Below, in pieces: positions 10,991-19,022 of a DNA stretch of 64,000 bases. Position numbers and translations under genes: made by a program. The stretch spans positions 940,729 through 1,004,728 of the forward strand of contig NC_013887.1 in the NCBI RefSeq assembly GCF_000025525.1. The letters run 5' to 3'. Origin of the DNA: Methanocaldococcus sp. FS406-22. Its GTDB lineage: Archaea; AGJL01; Methanococci; Methanococcales; Methanocaldococcaceae. Numbering within the stretch: position 1 is the first letter of the stretch; each line of letters begins with the position of its first letter. The notes below the pieces were generated by a model. It did no database searches. It was not told the origin of the DNA and worked only from the letters and a program-made list of their open reading frames with translations.

Positions 10991-12124
10991 TTATCTTTTT
11001 CTTCTTCTCCTAAACTTTAATTTTTTAGTTATTAATGGGATTCTCTCTACTTCTAAAGCATCAGCAGTTGGATAAACCTCTGAGATATAAGCTGAGAATG
11101 TTATAGGAAATCTTTGTCTTTTCATCTCTTCAATAATGTCCTCTAATATAAATGGATTTAAATATATATTTTTATCGATAATTTCAAACTCAATCTCATT
11201 CTCTTCCAAAATCTCAGCCATTTCCTTTAAATCATCCTCATTATCAAAAATCATAATGCCTCTCAATAGCAAGCCATCTTCAGTTATAACCTCATAAGGT
11301 TTGGCTACATTCTTAGCTCTATTTATTAACCTATTTCTCATCTGTATAGCATCTTTTAAAACTGATGGGCAGTAGTTAATAAATAAATCTCCTTTAAATT
11401 CTTTTATAACTTTTAAAGCTGTTTCTTCACTACCAGCAATTGCATTACTCACATCATCCTTTGGCATAAAGCCTCTTTTTTCCAACTCATAATAATTTTC
11501 CTCAGAAAATTCAAGCTCATTTATGTTCATAAATTTGGCAATTCCATCAATTGCCTCAGCCAATTTTAAAATTTCATCTTCCATATTTGGGATTGCTGGA
11601 ATTTCAACCCCAACATCTTCAATGTATTTGTTGCATAAGCTCAATTTTTCACATAAAAGTTTTATATATTCTTCATCATAGCCATAGTTAAAAATCTTTG
11701 TTGGATGCAACCTTATCTCATCTAAACCCGCTTCTTTTAAAAGTTTTAAATTCTCTTCATTTATTGTTTCTGGTGTTGTATATAAGTGGGCATGAAATTC
11801 ATCAAATTCATTCTTTAATGCCTTTAAGAATTTTACAGTTCTATTTATTTTTAATAAAGGATTGCCACCAGTTATTCCAACTCCTTTACTACTACATAGC
11901 TTTGCCTCTTCAATTGCCTCTTCAACAGTTGTTATTAATCTTTCATTTGCATATATGACATCTTTATTCTTTCTTTTTTCAGATAAAGGGCAGTAGTAGC
12001 AGTTGTTATTGCAAATTCCTGTAATGAATAAAACTAATTTTTCCCCTTTAACACACTGCTTACATCCCTCTGGAAGTTTATCAAAATTTTCTTCCAAATA
12101 TTTTTCAATCTCTTCAACGTTCAT
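10991..12124 (-). CDS. Radical SAM protein, pyruvate formate-lyase-activase-like
   Basis: 377-residue cytoplasmic radical SAM enzyme. The cluster motif CNNNCYYC (C-x3-C-x2-C, near residue 38) follows a cysteine pair CKQC near residue 21, and VGITGGNPLL supplies the SAM-binding GG motif. The C-terminal third contains a basic tail (KLKFRRRRKR). Families like this (archaeal COG2108 type) are uncharacterised. Its location directly upstream of cbiD invites a link to corrinoid or another cofactor, but the sequence does not prove it. Start ATG after GGTGAAAAC. Confidence 0.85.
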   Translation of the reverse strand: MNVEEIEKYLEENFDKLPEGCKQCVKGEKLVLFITGICNNNCYYCPLSEKRKNKDVIYANERLITTVEEAIEEAKLCSSKGVGITGGNPLLKINRTVKFLKALKNEFDEFHAHLYTTPETINEENLKLLKEAGLDEIRLHPTKIFNYGYDEEYIKLLCEKLSLCNKYIEDVGVEIPAIPNMEDEILKLAEAIDGIAKFMNINELEFSEENYYELEKRGFMPKDDVSNAIAGSEETALKVIKEFKGDLFINYCPSVLKDAIQMRNRLINRAKNVAKPYEVITEDGLLLRGIMIFDNEDDLKEMAEILEENEIEFEIIDKNIYLNPFILEDIIEEMKRQRFPITFSAYISEVYPTADALEVERIPLITKKLKFRRRRKR

Positions 12125-12181
12125 GTTTTCACCATAAATATTGAGGTAAGTATATATACTTAAAGCTACTTAATATATTTA

Positions 12182-12239
12182 GGCGGATGATGAACGGAGT
12201 AGCTGCTGAGCTATGATGAGTGATGGGCGAACTGACGCC
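12182..12239 (+). ncRNA. C/D-box guide sRNA
   Basis: About 58 nt closed by GGCG/CGCC. Boxes: C (ATGATGA, 12187-12193), D' (CTGA, 12206-12209), C' (ATGATGA, 12213-12219), D (CTGA, 12232-12235). Both guides are 12 nt. The D guide (12220-12231) is complementary to UUCGCCCAUCAC, resembling the 23S segment after the A-loop (helix 92-93); that target is inference. It lies between the radical SAM gene and gatD. Confidence 0.88.
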
Positions 12240-12329
12240 ACTTTTTATTTTTATTTTAACCATATTAATCAATATATTTAAACCTATTTTAATTTTTATA
12301 ATAAAGATTTTTATATTTTTTTGCTTATT

Positions 12330-12439
12330 TTATAGTGTCTTTCAAAACTTTTATAATAATAAGGCATTAATGAATGCCTTCCAAAGGAAGGCATTCAAAT
12401 CTTCCTTAATAAATTTTATTAATTTGAAAGACACTATAA
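12330..12439. mobile_element. MITE-like element 2 with 17-bp perfect terminal inverted repeats
   Basis: 110-bp element just upstream of gatD. The ends are TTATAGTGTCTTTCAAA (12330-12346) and its perfect complement (12423-12439). The centre is an 11-bp hairpin GAATGCCTTCC-AAA-GGAAGGCATTC (12372-12396). The layout matches the element at 9790: similar length, TATAG-type tips and a nearly identical CTTCC(C)AAAGGAAG hairpin core. It occupies the gatD leader and may contribute to its promoter. Confidence 0.7.
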
Positions 12440-12475
12440 TTTCTATGAATCTTAAAAATCACTTAAGGTGAAATA

Positions 12476-13729
12476 ATGGATGTTGGAGATATTATAAGAG
12501 TAGAAACAGATAAAGGGATTTTTGAAGGTATTTTACTACCTTCAACTGACGAAAATGTCATTACAATAAAAATGAAAAATGGATATAACGTTGGAATATT
12601 AAAAGAAAACGTAAAAAATATAGAGATTATTGCTAAAGGGGAAAAGCCAAAGTATGAGTTGCCCCCATTAAACATTGAAAAGAATGAAAAATTAAAAACA
12701 ATCTCTATTTTATCCACTGGAGGAACTGTTGCTTCAAAGGTTGATTATAAAACAGGGGCTGTTCATCCTTCTTTTACAGCTGATGATTTAATTAGAGCTG
12801 TTCCAGAGCTTTTAGATATTGCCAATATAAAAGGAAGAGCTATAATGAATATACTAAGCGAAAATATGAAACCAGAGTATTGGAAAAAGATTGCTGAAGA
12901 GATAAAAAAAGAGATAGAAAATGGGGCTGATGGAATAGTTATAGCTCATGGAACAGATACTATGAGCTATACAGCTTCAGCTCTCTCATTTATGGTTAAG
13001 GCAGATGTTCCTATTGTTCTAGTTGGAGCTCAGAGAAGTAGTGACAGACCTTCATCAGATGCCGCCCTCAATTTAATAAGTGCTGTTTTAGCTGCAAGAG
13101 AGCCAATTAAAGGAGTTTATGTGGTAATGCATGGGGAAAGTGGAGATACATTCTGCTATCTACATAAAGGAGTTAAAGTTAGAAAGTGCCATTCATCAAG
13201 AAGAGATGCGTTTAAATCAATAAATACAGTGCCAGTAGCTAAGATAAATCCATTTACAAAGGAAATTATCTATTTGCAGGAAGTTGAAAAATCAGATAAT
13301 AGCAAAAAGATAGAGATAAACACCAATTTAGAAGAAAAAGTGGCTTTAATAAAAATTTATCCTGGAATGGATGGAGAAATTATTAGATTCTATGTTGATA
13401 AAGGATATAAAGGAATTGTATTAGAGGGGACTGGTTTAGGACATGCTCCAGAGTATATATTTGAAGATATAAAGTATGCGATAGATAAAGGAGTAGTAGT
13501 TGTAATGACAACCCAAACAATCAATGGAAGAGTAAATATGAACGTCTATTCAAATGGAAGAGAATTACAAAAATTAGGAGTTATCGGTTGTGAAGATATG
13601 CCTCCAGAAGTTGCATTAGTTAAATTGATGTATCTCTTAGGAAATCATGAGCCAGAGGAAGTTAAAAAACTAATTAATAAGAATTTAGTTGGAGAAATTG
13701 AATATAGAAGTAGGTTTGATGCATACTAA
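12476..13729 (+). CDS. gatD: Glutamyl-tRNA(Gln) amidotransferase subunit D
   Basis: L-asparaginase-like subunit of the archaeal GatDE complex, which converts Glu-tRNA(Gln) to Gln-tRNA(Gln); GatD releases ammonia from an amide donor. The 417-residue protein has an N-terminal small beta-barrel (residues 1-70), then the asparaginase signature [19 protein letters not shown] from residue 80, and [12 protein letters not shown] near residue 160 with the second catalytic Thr-Asp pair. Start after AAGGTGAAATA. gatE follows 26 bases later, so they form an operon. Confidence 0.97.
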   Translation: MDVGDIIRVETDKGIFEGILLPSTDENVITIKMKNGYNVGILKENVKNIEIIAKGEKPKYELPPLNIEKNEKLKTISILSTGGTVASKVDYKTGAVHPSFTADDLIRAVPELLDIANIKGRAIMNILSENMKPEYWKKIAEEIKKEIENGADGIVIAHGTDTMSYTASALSFMVKADVPIVLVGAQRSSDRPSSDAALNLISAVLAAREPIKGVYVVMHGESGDTFCYLHKGVKVRKCHSSRRDAFKSINTVPVAKINPFTKEIIYLQEVEKSDNSKKIEINTNLEEKVALIKIYPGMDGEIIRFYVDKGYKGIVLEGTGLGHAPEYIFEDIKYAIDKGVVVVMTTQTINGRVNMNVYSNGRELQKLGVIGCEDMPPEVALVKLMYLLGNHEPEEVKKLINKNLVGEIEYRSRFDAY

Positions 13730-13755
13730 TTAATAACAATCAATTTGGTGATAAA

Positions 13756-15651
13756 ATGGAAATTGACTATGAAAAAATAGGATTAAAGGTTGGGTTAGAG
13801 ATTCATCAACAGTTAAATACAAAGAGAAAGTTATTCTGCCACTGTCCTACAATTTTGAGGGATGATGAGCCAGATGGAGAGATTGTTAGAGTTTTAAGGC
13901 CTTCATTGAGTGAGATGGGAGAGGTTGATAGAGCTGCTTTAATTGAGGCAAGGAAAGGGAAGAAGTTTATTTATCAATTTTATAATGACACAACGTGTTT
14001 GGTTGAGTTAGATGAAGAACCTCCACATCCACCAAGTGAAGAGGCTTTAAAGATAGCGTTAGAGGTTGCTTTATTGATGAATATGAATGTGGTTGATGTT
14101 GCATACACAATGAGAAAGATAGTTATTGATGGTTCAAACACTTCTGGATTTCAGAGGACTATATTTTTAGCAAGGGATGGTTATATAGAGACATCTGAAG
14201 GTAAAGTAGGGATAACAAGCTTATGTTTAGAGGAGGATGCGGCAAGAAAGATAGAGGATAGAGGAGATGCAGTTGTTTATAACTTGGATAGGTTGGGAAT
14301 TCCATTGGTTGAGATTTCAACAGCTCCTGACATAAAGACTCCAAAGATGGCTAAAGAGGCAGCGAGAAGAATTGGAGAGATATTGAGAGCTACAGGGAAA
14401 GTTAAGAGAGGTTTAGGGACAATAAGGCAAGATATTAATATATCAATTAAAGATGGGGCAAGAATAGAGGTTAAGGGAGTCCAAGACTTAGACTTAATTG
14501 AAAAGGTTGTAGAGAATGAAGTGATAAGGCAGCTAAACTTATTAAAGATTAGAGATAAATTAAGAGAAAGAAATGCAGAGGTTATTGAAGAAATATTTGA
14601 TGTTACAGAGATATTTAAAGACTGCAAATCAAAGATTATACAAAATGCCTTAAAGAAAAAGAATGGAAAAGTTAAGGCAGTTTTATTAAAGGGTTTTGCA
14701 GGTTTAGTTGGGATGGAAATTCAGCCAGGAAGAAGATTAGGTACTGAGTTCTCTGATAGAGCCAAAGTTATAGCTGGAGTTGGTGGATTGTTCCACACAG
14801 ATGAATTGCCAAAATATGGCATTACAGAGGAAGAGGTTAAAAAACTTAGAGAGTTCGTTAATGCAGATGAACTAGATGCTGTAATTATTGTTGCAGATGA
14901 AGAAAGCAAGGTAGACAAGGCATTAGAGGCAGTAATAGAGAGGGCTAAAGAGGCATTGATTGGAGTTCCAGAGGAAACAAGGAGGGCTTTAGAGGATGGA
15001 AATACATCCTATTTAAGACCTCTACCAGGAGCTGCAAGAATGTATCCTGAAACAGATATACCTCCAATAGTTATAAAGAAAGAGTTTATTGAAGAGATTA
15101 AAGCTAATCTACCAGAACTTCCAGAGGAGAAATTTGAGAGGTTTAAGAATGAGTATAAGTTGAATGATGAATTAGCAAGAAAAATGGTTTTAAGCTATTA
15201 CGTTGATTTATTTGAAGAGCTTTGTAAGAAATTCAAAAATGTTAAGCCAGTTTTAATTGCTACAACTTTAGAGGGAACATTAAAAGAGATTAAAAGAGAA
15301 GGGTATGATATAGACAAATTAGAAGATAGACATTTAGAAGATACATTTAGAGCATTATCTGAAGGAAAAATAGCTAAAGAGGGAATTATTGAAGTTTTAA
15401 AAGGTTTTTGTGAGTATCCAGATAAAAGCATAGATGAGATTTTGGAAATTAAAGGATTGAAGGGCTTATCTAAAGAAGAAGTAGAAAAGATTATTGAAGG
15501 AATTATAAAAGATCACTTAGATGTAGTTAAAGAAAAAGGAGAAAAAGCTTATGGATTTCTAATGGGTAGATGTATGGCAAAATTAAGAGGAAAAGCAGAT
15601 GGAAAGTTAGTTAATGATATATTGAGAGAAAAGCTAAAGGAGTTTATTTAA
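13756..15651 (+). CDS. gatE: Glutamyl-tRNA(Gln) amidotransferase subunit E
   Basis: GatB-family kinase and transamidase subunit that binds tRNA(Gln), phosphorylates the glutamyl group and accepts ammonia from GatD. Signatures: GLKVGLEIHQQLNT (residues 9-22), RPSLSEMGEVD, DGSNTSGFQRT, and the GatE-specific AspRS-like insertion in the middle (about residues 280-410). The C-terminal YqeY-like tail (about 460-631) includes GFLMGRCMAKLRGKADGK. The length of 631 is typical for GatE. Start after GGTGATAAA. A wholly archaeal enzyme. Confidence 0.97.
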   Translation: MEIDYEKIGLKVGLEIHQQLNTKRKLFCHCPTILRDDEPDGEIVRVLRPSLSEMGEVDRAALIEARKGKKFIYQFYNDTTCLVELDEEPPHPPSEEALKIALEVALLMNMNVVDVAYTMRKIVIDGSNTSGFQRTIFLARDGYIETSEGKVGITSLCLEEDAARKIEDRGDAVVYNLDRLGIPLVEISTAPDIKTPKMAKEAARRIGEILRATGKVKRGLGTIRQDINISIKDGARIEVKGVQDLDLIEKVVENEVIRQLNLLKIRDKLRERNAEVIEEIFDVTEIFKDCKSKIIQNALKKKNGKVKAVLLKGFAGLVGMEIQPGRRLGTEFSDRAKVIAGVGGLFHTDELPKYGITEEEVKKLREFVNADELDAVIIVADEESKVDKALEAVIERAKEALIGVPEETRRALEDGNTSYLRPLPGAARMYPETDIPPIVIKKEFIEEIKANLPELPEEKFERFKNEYKLNDELARKMVLSYYVDLFEELCKKFKNVKPVLIATTLEGTLKEIKREGYDIDKLEDRHLEDTFRALSEGKIAKEGIIEVLKGFCEYPDKSIDEILEIKGLKGLSKEEVEKIIEGIIKDHLDVVKEKGEKAYGFLMGRCMAKLRGKADGKLVNDILREKLKEFI

Positions 15652-15702
15652 TACTTTAAATTTCATTTTAAAAATAGTAAAATTAAAATTTTAGGTTAGA
15701 AT

Positions 15703-17427
15703 TTATATTTCTTTTTTAATTTCAATATTTCCTACTTTACTATTTTCGTCTATAATAATTTTTGCTCCATTTTTGTTTTTCTCATCTATGATTATATTTT
15801 CAACATTTGAGTTAGTTATTTCTATTATTGCTCCCCAATTCATTCTTTTTACATGCAAAGTTGTAATATTTGCATTATTTATGTAAATAACTGCATCATA
15901 TCCCATATTTCCATTAATCGTGAGTTTGTTAATTTTTGAATCACCTATAATTAATGTTGAATCTGATTGCATACCTTTTATATAAACCTCTGAAATCTCG
16001 CATCCGTCCCAAATATTTAGTGTCGAATATCCTTTTAAACTATCAGATATCCTTAACTTACTAATGTCTGAAGAGGATATATACATATATGCATTTCCTT
16101 CAACTCTATTTATGCAAAGATTATCAATTTTATTTTTGATAAGGTCTAATATAGCGTATCCTTTTATTGAACTAATATACATATAATCAATTGTATCTTC
16201 TTGACACATAAAGTAACCATTTCCTTCAATATGCTTTGTAACTTTTATAGTATTTACCTTAGAACCCTTTAATTCTAACCAACTATATCCCTTGATACCT
16301 TTAATTTCTAGTGTTCCTATTTCTGGAACTTTAATATGTGTCTCAGAATTTCCTTCAGGTGTTAAAGTTAAGGCATTTATTGAATAAAGATTACCGAGAT
16401 ATAATTTTGAATTCCCATTAACTTTTATTTTCCCGCTAATTGTTCCATTTACATTATATTTACCTACTTTTCCACCACCTTTTATTTTCTCATTAATGTT
16501 TCCAGAAATATATTTTCCGCCAGAAATAATATCTTTTGTAATTTCTCCAAATGCATATCCCCCTATGTATATTTTTAAGTCACTGGCAATTCCACTGTTT
16601 ATCTCTTTATTTGCATCTTCATGTCCATGATGTCCATGTCCTTTAGTTATATTGATTTCCACACTTATCTCATTGTTATTTTCATTTGATTCATTTACTG
16701 AGTTATATTCATCCACTACGATTTTAATTGTATGCTCATATATTCCTCCACCACAGCCATGATGCTGATATTGTTGCTGAGAGTTTGCTCCATGGTTTTG
16801 GTATTGATGCTGATTTTTGCAACCTTTTGATGTTGATATTATATAGTTGAATATAACAGATGTAGTGTCATTTACTCCTAAACCAGATATTGTCTGTTCT
16901 GCTACTTTTTCATCATTGTCGTATAATGCTACTACAAACTGTCCTGCCGATGCATTACCCACATTTTTTATAACTGTAGATATCTTCACTTGGGTATTAT
17001 TTTTACAGCACCCATGTCTGAACTGATTTTGTAGTTGCTGATTCTCTCCACTATTTTGCACATGCTCTTTGCAGTAATGGCAAATTTTAGTTCCATTGGT
17101 GTAGGCAACTATTAAACTTATCGGCGTTAAGTCGGGAAGTTCTTGTTTATCTTGAGGGGTTGATTGCTCTTCAGTTTCATTGGTTTCATTTGTTTTAGGC
17201 TGTGGATTACTGTCATTAATTATCGTGTCGGAATTAGCAGAATCAAATTTTGCTTCTGTTACAAATGCCCCCATTGATTCTTTTTTAATATTTGAAGCTT
17301 CATTTCCAAGGAATTTTGGGCTTTGCTCAACTAATCCCATAGAAACAACAGTCCCTGCAACCATCAAACCTAAAATCAATAAAATAAACTCCAAAGAGAG
17401 TTGTCCCTTTCTTTTAGTGATTATCAT
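15703..17427 (-). CDS. Class III-signal pilin-like protein with His/Cys/Gln-rich region and beta-helix tail
   Basis: 574-residue predicted surface protein. The N-terminus TKRKG|QLSLEFILLILG is a class III (EppA-processed) pilin signal with a Q-x-S-x-E motif and hydrophobic helix. Residues about 100-270 form a CARDB-like beta-sandwich interrupted by unusual patches: ICHYCKEH, RHGCCKN, a Gln/His-rich segment with HHGCGGG, and GHGHHGHED. These look able to bind metal. The C-terminal half repeats short strand-turn units (for example YISSIKGYAILDL, YMYISSSDISKLRIS), as in a right-handed beta-helix or bactofilin-like stack. ATG chosen five bases after GGGTGG. Transcribed away from the + strand pilin operon. 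Possible adhesin, filament tip or metal-binding surface factor. Confidence 0.75.
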   Translation of the reverse strand: MIITKRKGQLSLEFILLILGLMVAGTVVSMGLVEQSPKFLGNEASNIKKESMGAFVTEAKFDSANSDTIINDSNPQPKTNETNETEEQSTPQDKQELPDLTPISLIVAYTNGTKICHYCKEHVQNSGENQQLQNQFRHGCCKNNTQVKISTVIKNVGNASAGQFVVALYDNDEKVAEQTISGLGVNDTTSVIFNYIISTSKGCKNQHQYQNHGANSQQQYQHHGCGGGIYEHTIKIVVDEYNSVNESNENNNEISVEINITKGHGHHGHEDANKEINSGIASDLKIYIGGYAFGEITKDIISGGKYISGNINEKIKGGGKVGKYNVNGTISGKIKVNGNSKLYLGNLYSINALTLTPEGNSETHIKVPEIGTLEIKGIKGYSWLELKGSKVNTIKVTKHIEGNGYFMCQEDTIDYMYISSIKGYAILDLIKNKIDNLCINRVEGNAYMYISSSDISKLRISDSLKGYSTLNIWDGCEISEVYIKGMQSDSTLIIGDSKINKLTINGNMGYDAVIYINNANITTLHVKRMNWGAIIEITNSNVENIIIDEKNKNGAKIIIDENSKVGNIEIKKEI

Positions 17428-17528
17428 ATAAACCACCCAAATAGAACCATTTATATTATCATATATCTTTTTAGTCTTTTATATAGCTTTTTTCTTCTTC
17501 TAAGGTATTAACAACTTACTAAATATTA

Positions 17529-18404
17529 TTATTCGATTTTTTTGGTGTAATATGTCACATACTTCCCATTAATCCAACTATTTTTTATGATTATAGTTAT
17601 AGGATTATTTCCAGAGTAATTGTTAAAATCAGGATATCCCTCAAGATTATCAATTTCACTATTTTCAATTGTGAGTATTATCTCTCCAGAGGTTCTTTCT
17701 AAATTATTAATGTCAAACGTTGATATATTAGTGTTAGATATATAAATCTCAGCATCTGTTTTCTTACCTCCTCCACTAATTTCAAAATTTACTCCATCGA
17801 CACCTTTGATATATTTAATGTCTCTAATCGTAATTATCTGGGGTAGTGGAATTCCCTTTACAATAAATTTCACATATATGCCTTCAGGGATTATTTTAAC
17901 ATTGTATATTTCCAGAGTATGTTTTCCCTGAGCCCAAAACTCAATATTTGGATAATCTACCACACCATCTACAAAATAGACTATATATTTTTCATCAGGG
18001 CTACCTTTAGGTTTAATTATTAGAGTATTTCCCCCCCGAGTTGTAATATCCACATTATCCGTATATCGGATATCTCCATAAGAGTTGTAATCTAAATTTG
18101 ATGGAGGAGCCTCACCAACAAATAGAATTCTTGCAAATCCTGAAATATTGTTGGACTCATTAACTAACCCTGAACTTTCGTTATTTGGGGTTGTTGTATT
18201 TGTAGTGCCTGATATTGCGACATTTTCAATACCATTTATCGCTCCAAATCCTTTATATGTTATTTTTTTAGTACTGTATGTTGAATTTCCAAGAAATTTA
18301 GTAATTCCTGCTGAATTAGCTACGTAGGATGATACAATCACTCCAATTAATATAATTCCAAAAATTAAAAGTATAAATTCAAGTGAGATTTGGGCTTTCT
18401 TCAT
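17529..18404 (-). CDS. Class III-signal pilin-like surface protein
   Basis: 291 residues starting MKKA|QISLEFILLIFG, a canonical class III pilin signal with cleavage before Gln. The ATG follows GGGGTGA by five bases; the longer upstream frame is hydrophobic leader translation without a ribosome-binding site. The body is Asn/Thr-rich with several N-x-S/T sequons and alternating strand patterns resembling the tail of the adjacent 574-residue protein, so both may come from duplication. It lies head-to-head with the + strand pilin operon, separated by about 150 nt of AT-rich promoter. Confidence 0.72.
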   Translation of the reverse strand: MKKAQISLEFILLIFGIILIGVIVSSYVANSAGITKFLGNSTYSTKKITYKGFGAINGIENVAISGTTNTTTPNNESSGLVNESNNISGFARILFVGEAPPSNLDYNSYGDIRYTDNVDITTRGGNTLIIKPKGSPDEKYIVYFVDGVVDYPNIEFWAQGKHTLEIYNVKIIPEGIYVKFIVKGIPLPQIITIRDIKYIKGVDGVNFEISGGGKKTDAEIYISNTNISTFDINNLERTSGEIILTIENSEIDNLEGYPDFNNYSGNNPITIIIKNSWINGKYVTYYTKKIE

Positions 18405-18555
18405 AATTTCACCCCAAGTATATAATAATGTCGAAATATACAAATATAATAATTTCAATGAGAAATATAAACATGTTAGTGCCATATATTTATTATATGT
18501 ATTGCAACTACTATATAAATATAAAATAAGCCAAATAACAAAAAAGAGGTTCAAT
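18405..18555. promoter_or_regulatory. Divergent promoter region of the pilin locus
   Basis: 151 nt between two divergent pilin-like genes, nearly all A/T. It contains TATA-like runs such as TATATAAATATAA (about 18513-18525), suitable for the rightward operon, and TATATTTGTATATTTCG on the minus strand near 18430-18446 for the leftward gene. No other feature is visible. Boundaries of individual elements are not certain. Confidence 0.35.
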
Positions 18556-19008
18556 ATGTACAAAGACAAAATAATAAAAAAAAGGGGGCAGTTATCTATT
18601 GATTTTATACTTGCAGTATTATTTTTAATGCTGGTTTCGGTGTTTATTTATTACAATGTACTTACATTCACAAATAACACTACAGATGCTTTGATAGTTG
18701 ATAGGATGTATAGTATTGCGGATACATTTGAAAACTATGCAATCCTCTCCTATACAAAAAATGAAACAATAGTTTTAAAATTAAAACCTATTGGTGATTT
18801 AGGGTATACAATACATGTTTCGGATAAGATTATTAATGTAAATTTTGAAACCTTTGTTATATTTGCCCCAACAGATAACGGTGTTGTAATTTCTGGAGAT
18901 ACTGTAAATAATGCTCCTGTTGATATAGGGAAAAATATAAGCATAACTGCAACCATTGGAAAAAATAATGTAACAATACGTAAGGAGTTGATAATAAACA
19001 TAACATAA
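18556..19008 (+). CDS. Class III-signal pilin-like protein, first gene of the surface operon
   Basis: 150 residues with the N-terminus [23 protein letters not shown], a class III pilin signal in which Asp replaces the usual Glu at +5. After the hydrophobic helix the protein is a compact beta-rich domain ending [12 protein letters not shown]. The ATG follows AGAGGT by five bases. The next gene starts 14 bases after the stop. The same short domain pattern is often seen in archaeal pilins that form or cap filaments; the exact role is unknown. Confidence 0.75.
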   Translation: MYKDKIIKKRGQLSIDFILAVLFLMLVSVFIYYNVLTFTNNTTDALIVDRMYSIADTFENYAILSYTKNETIVLKLKPIGDLGYTIHVSDKIINVNFETFVIFAPTDNGVVISGDTVNNAPVDIGKNISITATIGKNNVTIRKELIINIT

Positions 19009-19022
19009 ATTTGGTGACCATT

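Noticed and set aside
12220-12471. 83-codon frame after the second C/D sRNA
   Set aside because: It spans the sRNA end and the inverted-repeat element, with extreme Ile/Phe content from AT-rich DNA and no ribosome-binding site.
17545-18000. Possible Sec codon or second SECIS-like hairpin elsewhere in the window
   Set aside because: I looked at genes ending in TGA and at GC-rich hairpins; none other than at 1277-1311 has the GAA/A internal loop after a gene with a Cys/Sec motif.
18405-18569. N-terminal extension of the 291-residue pilin-like protein up to 18569
   Set aside because: It has no ribosome-binding site and would place the class III signal internally; GGGGTGA precedes the ATG at 18404.
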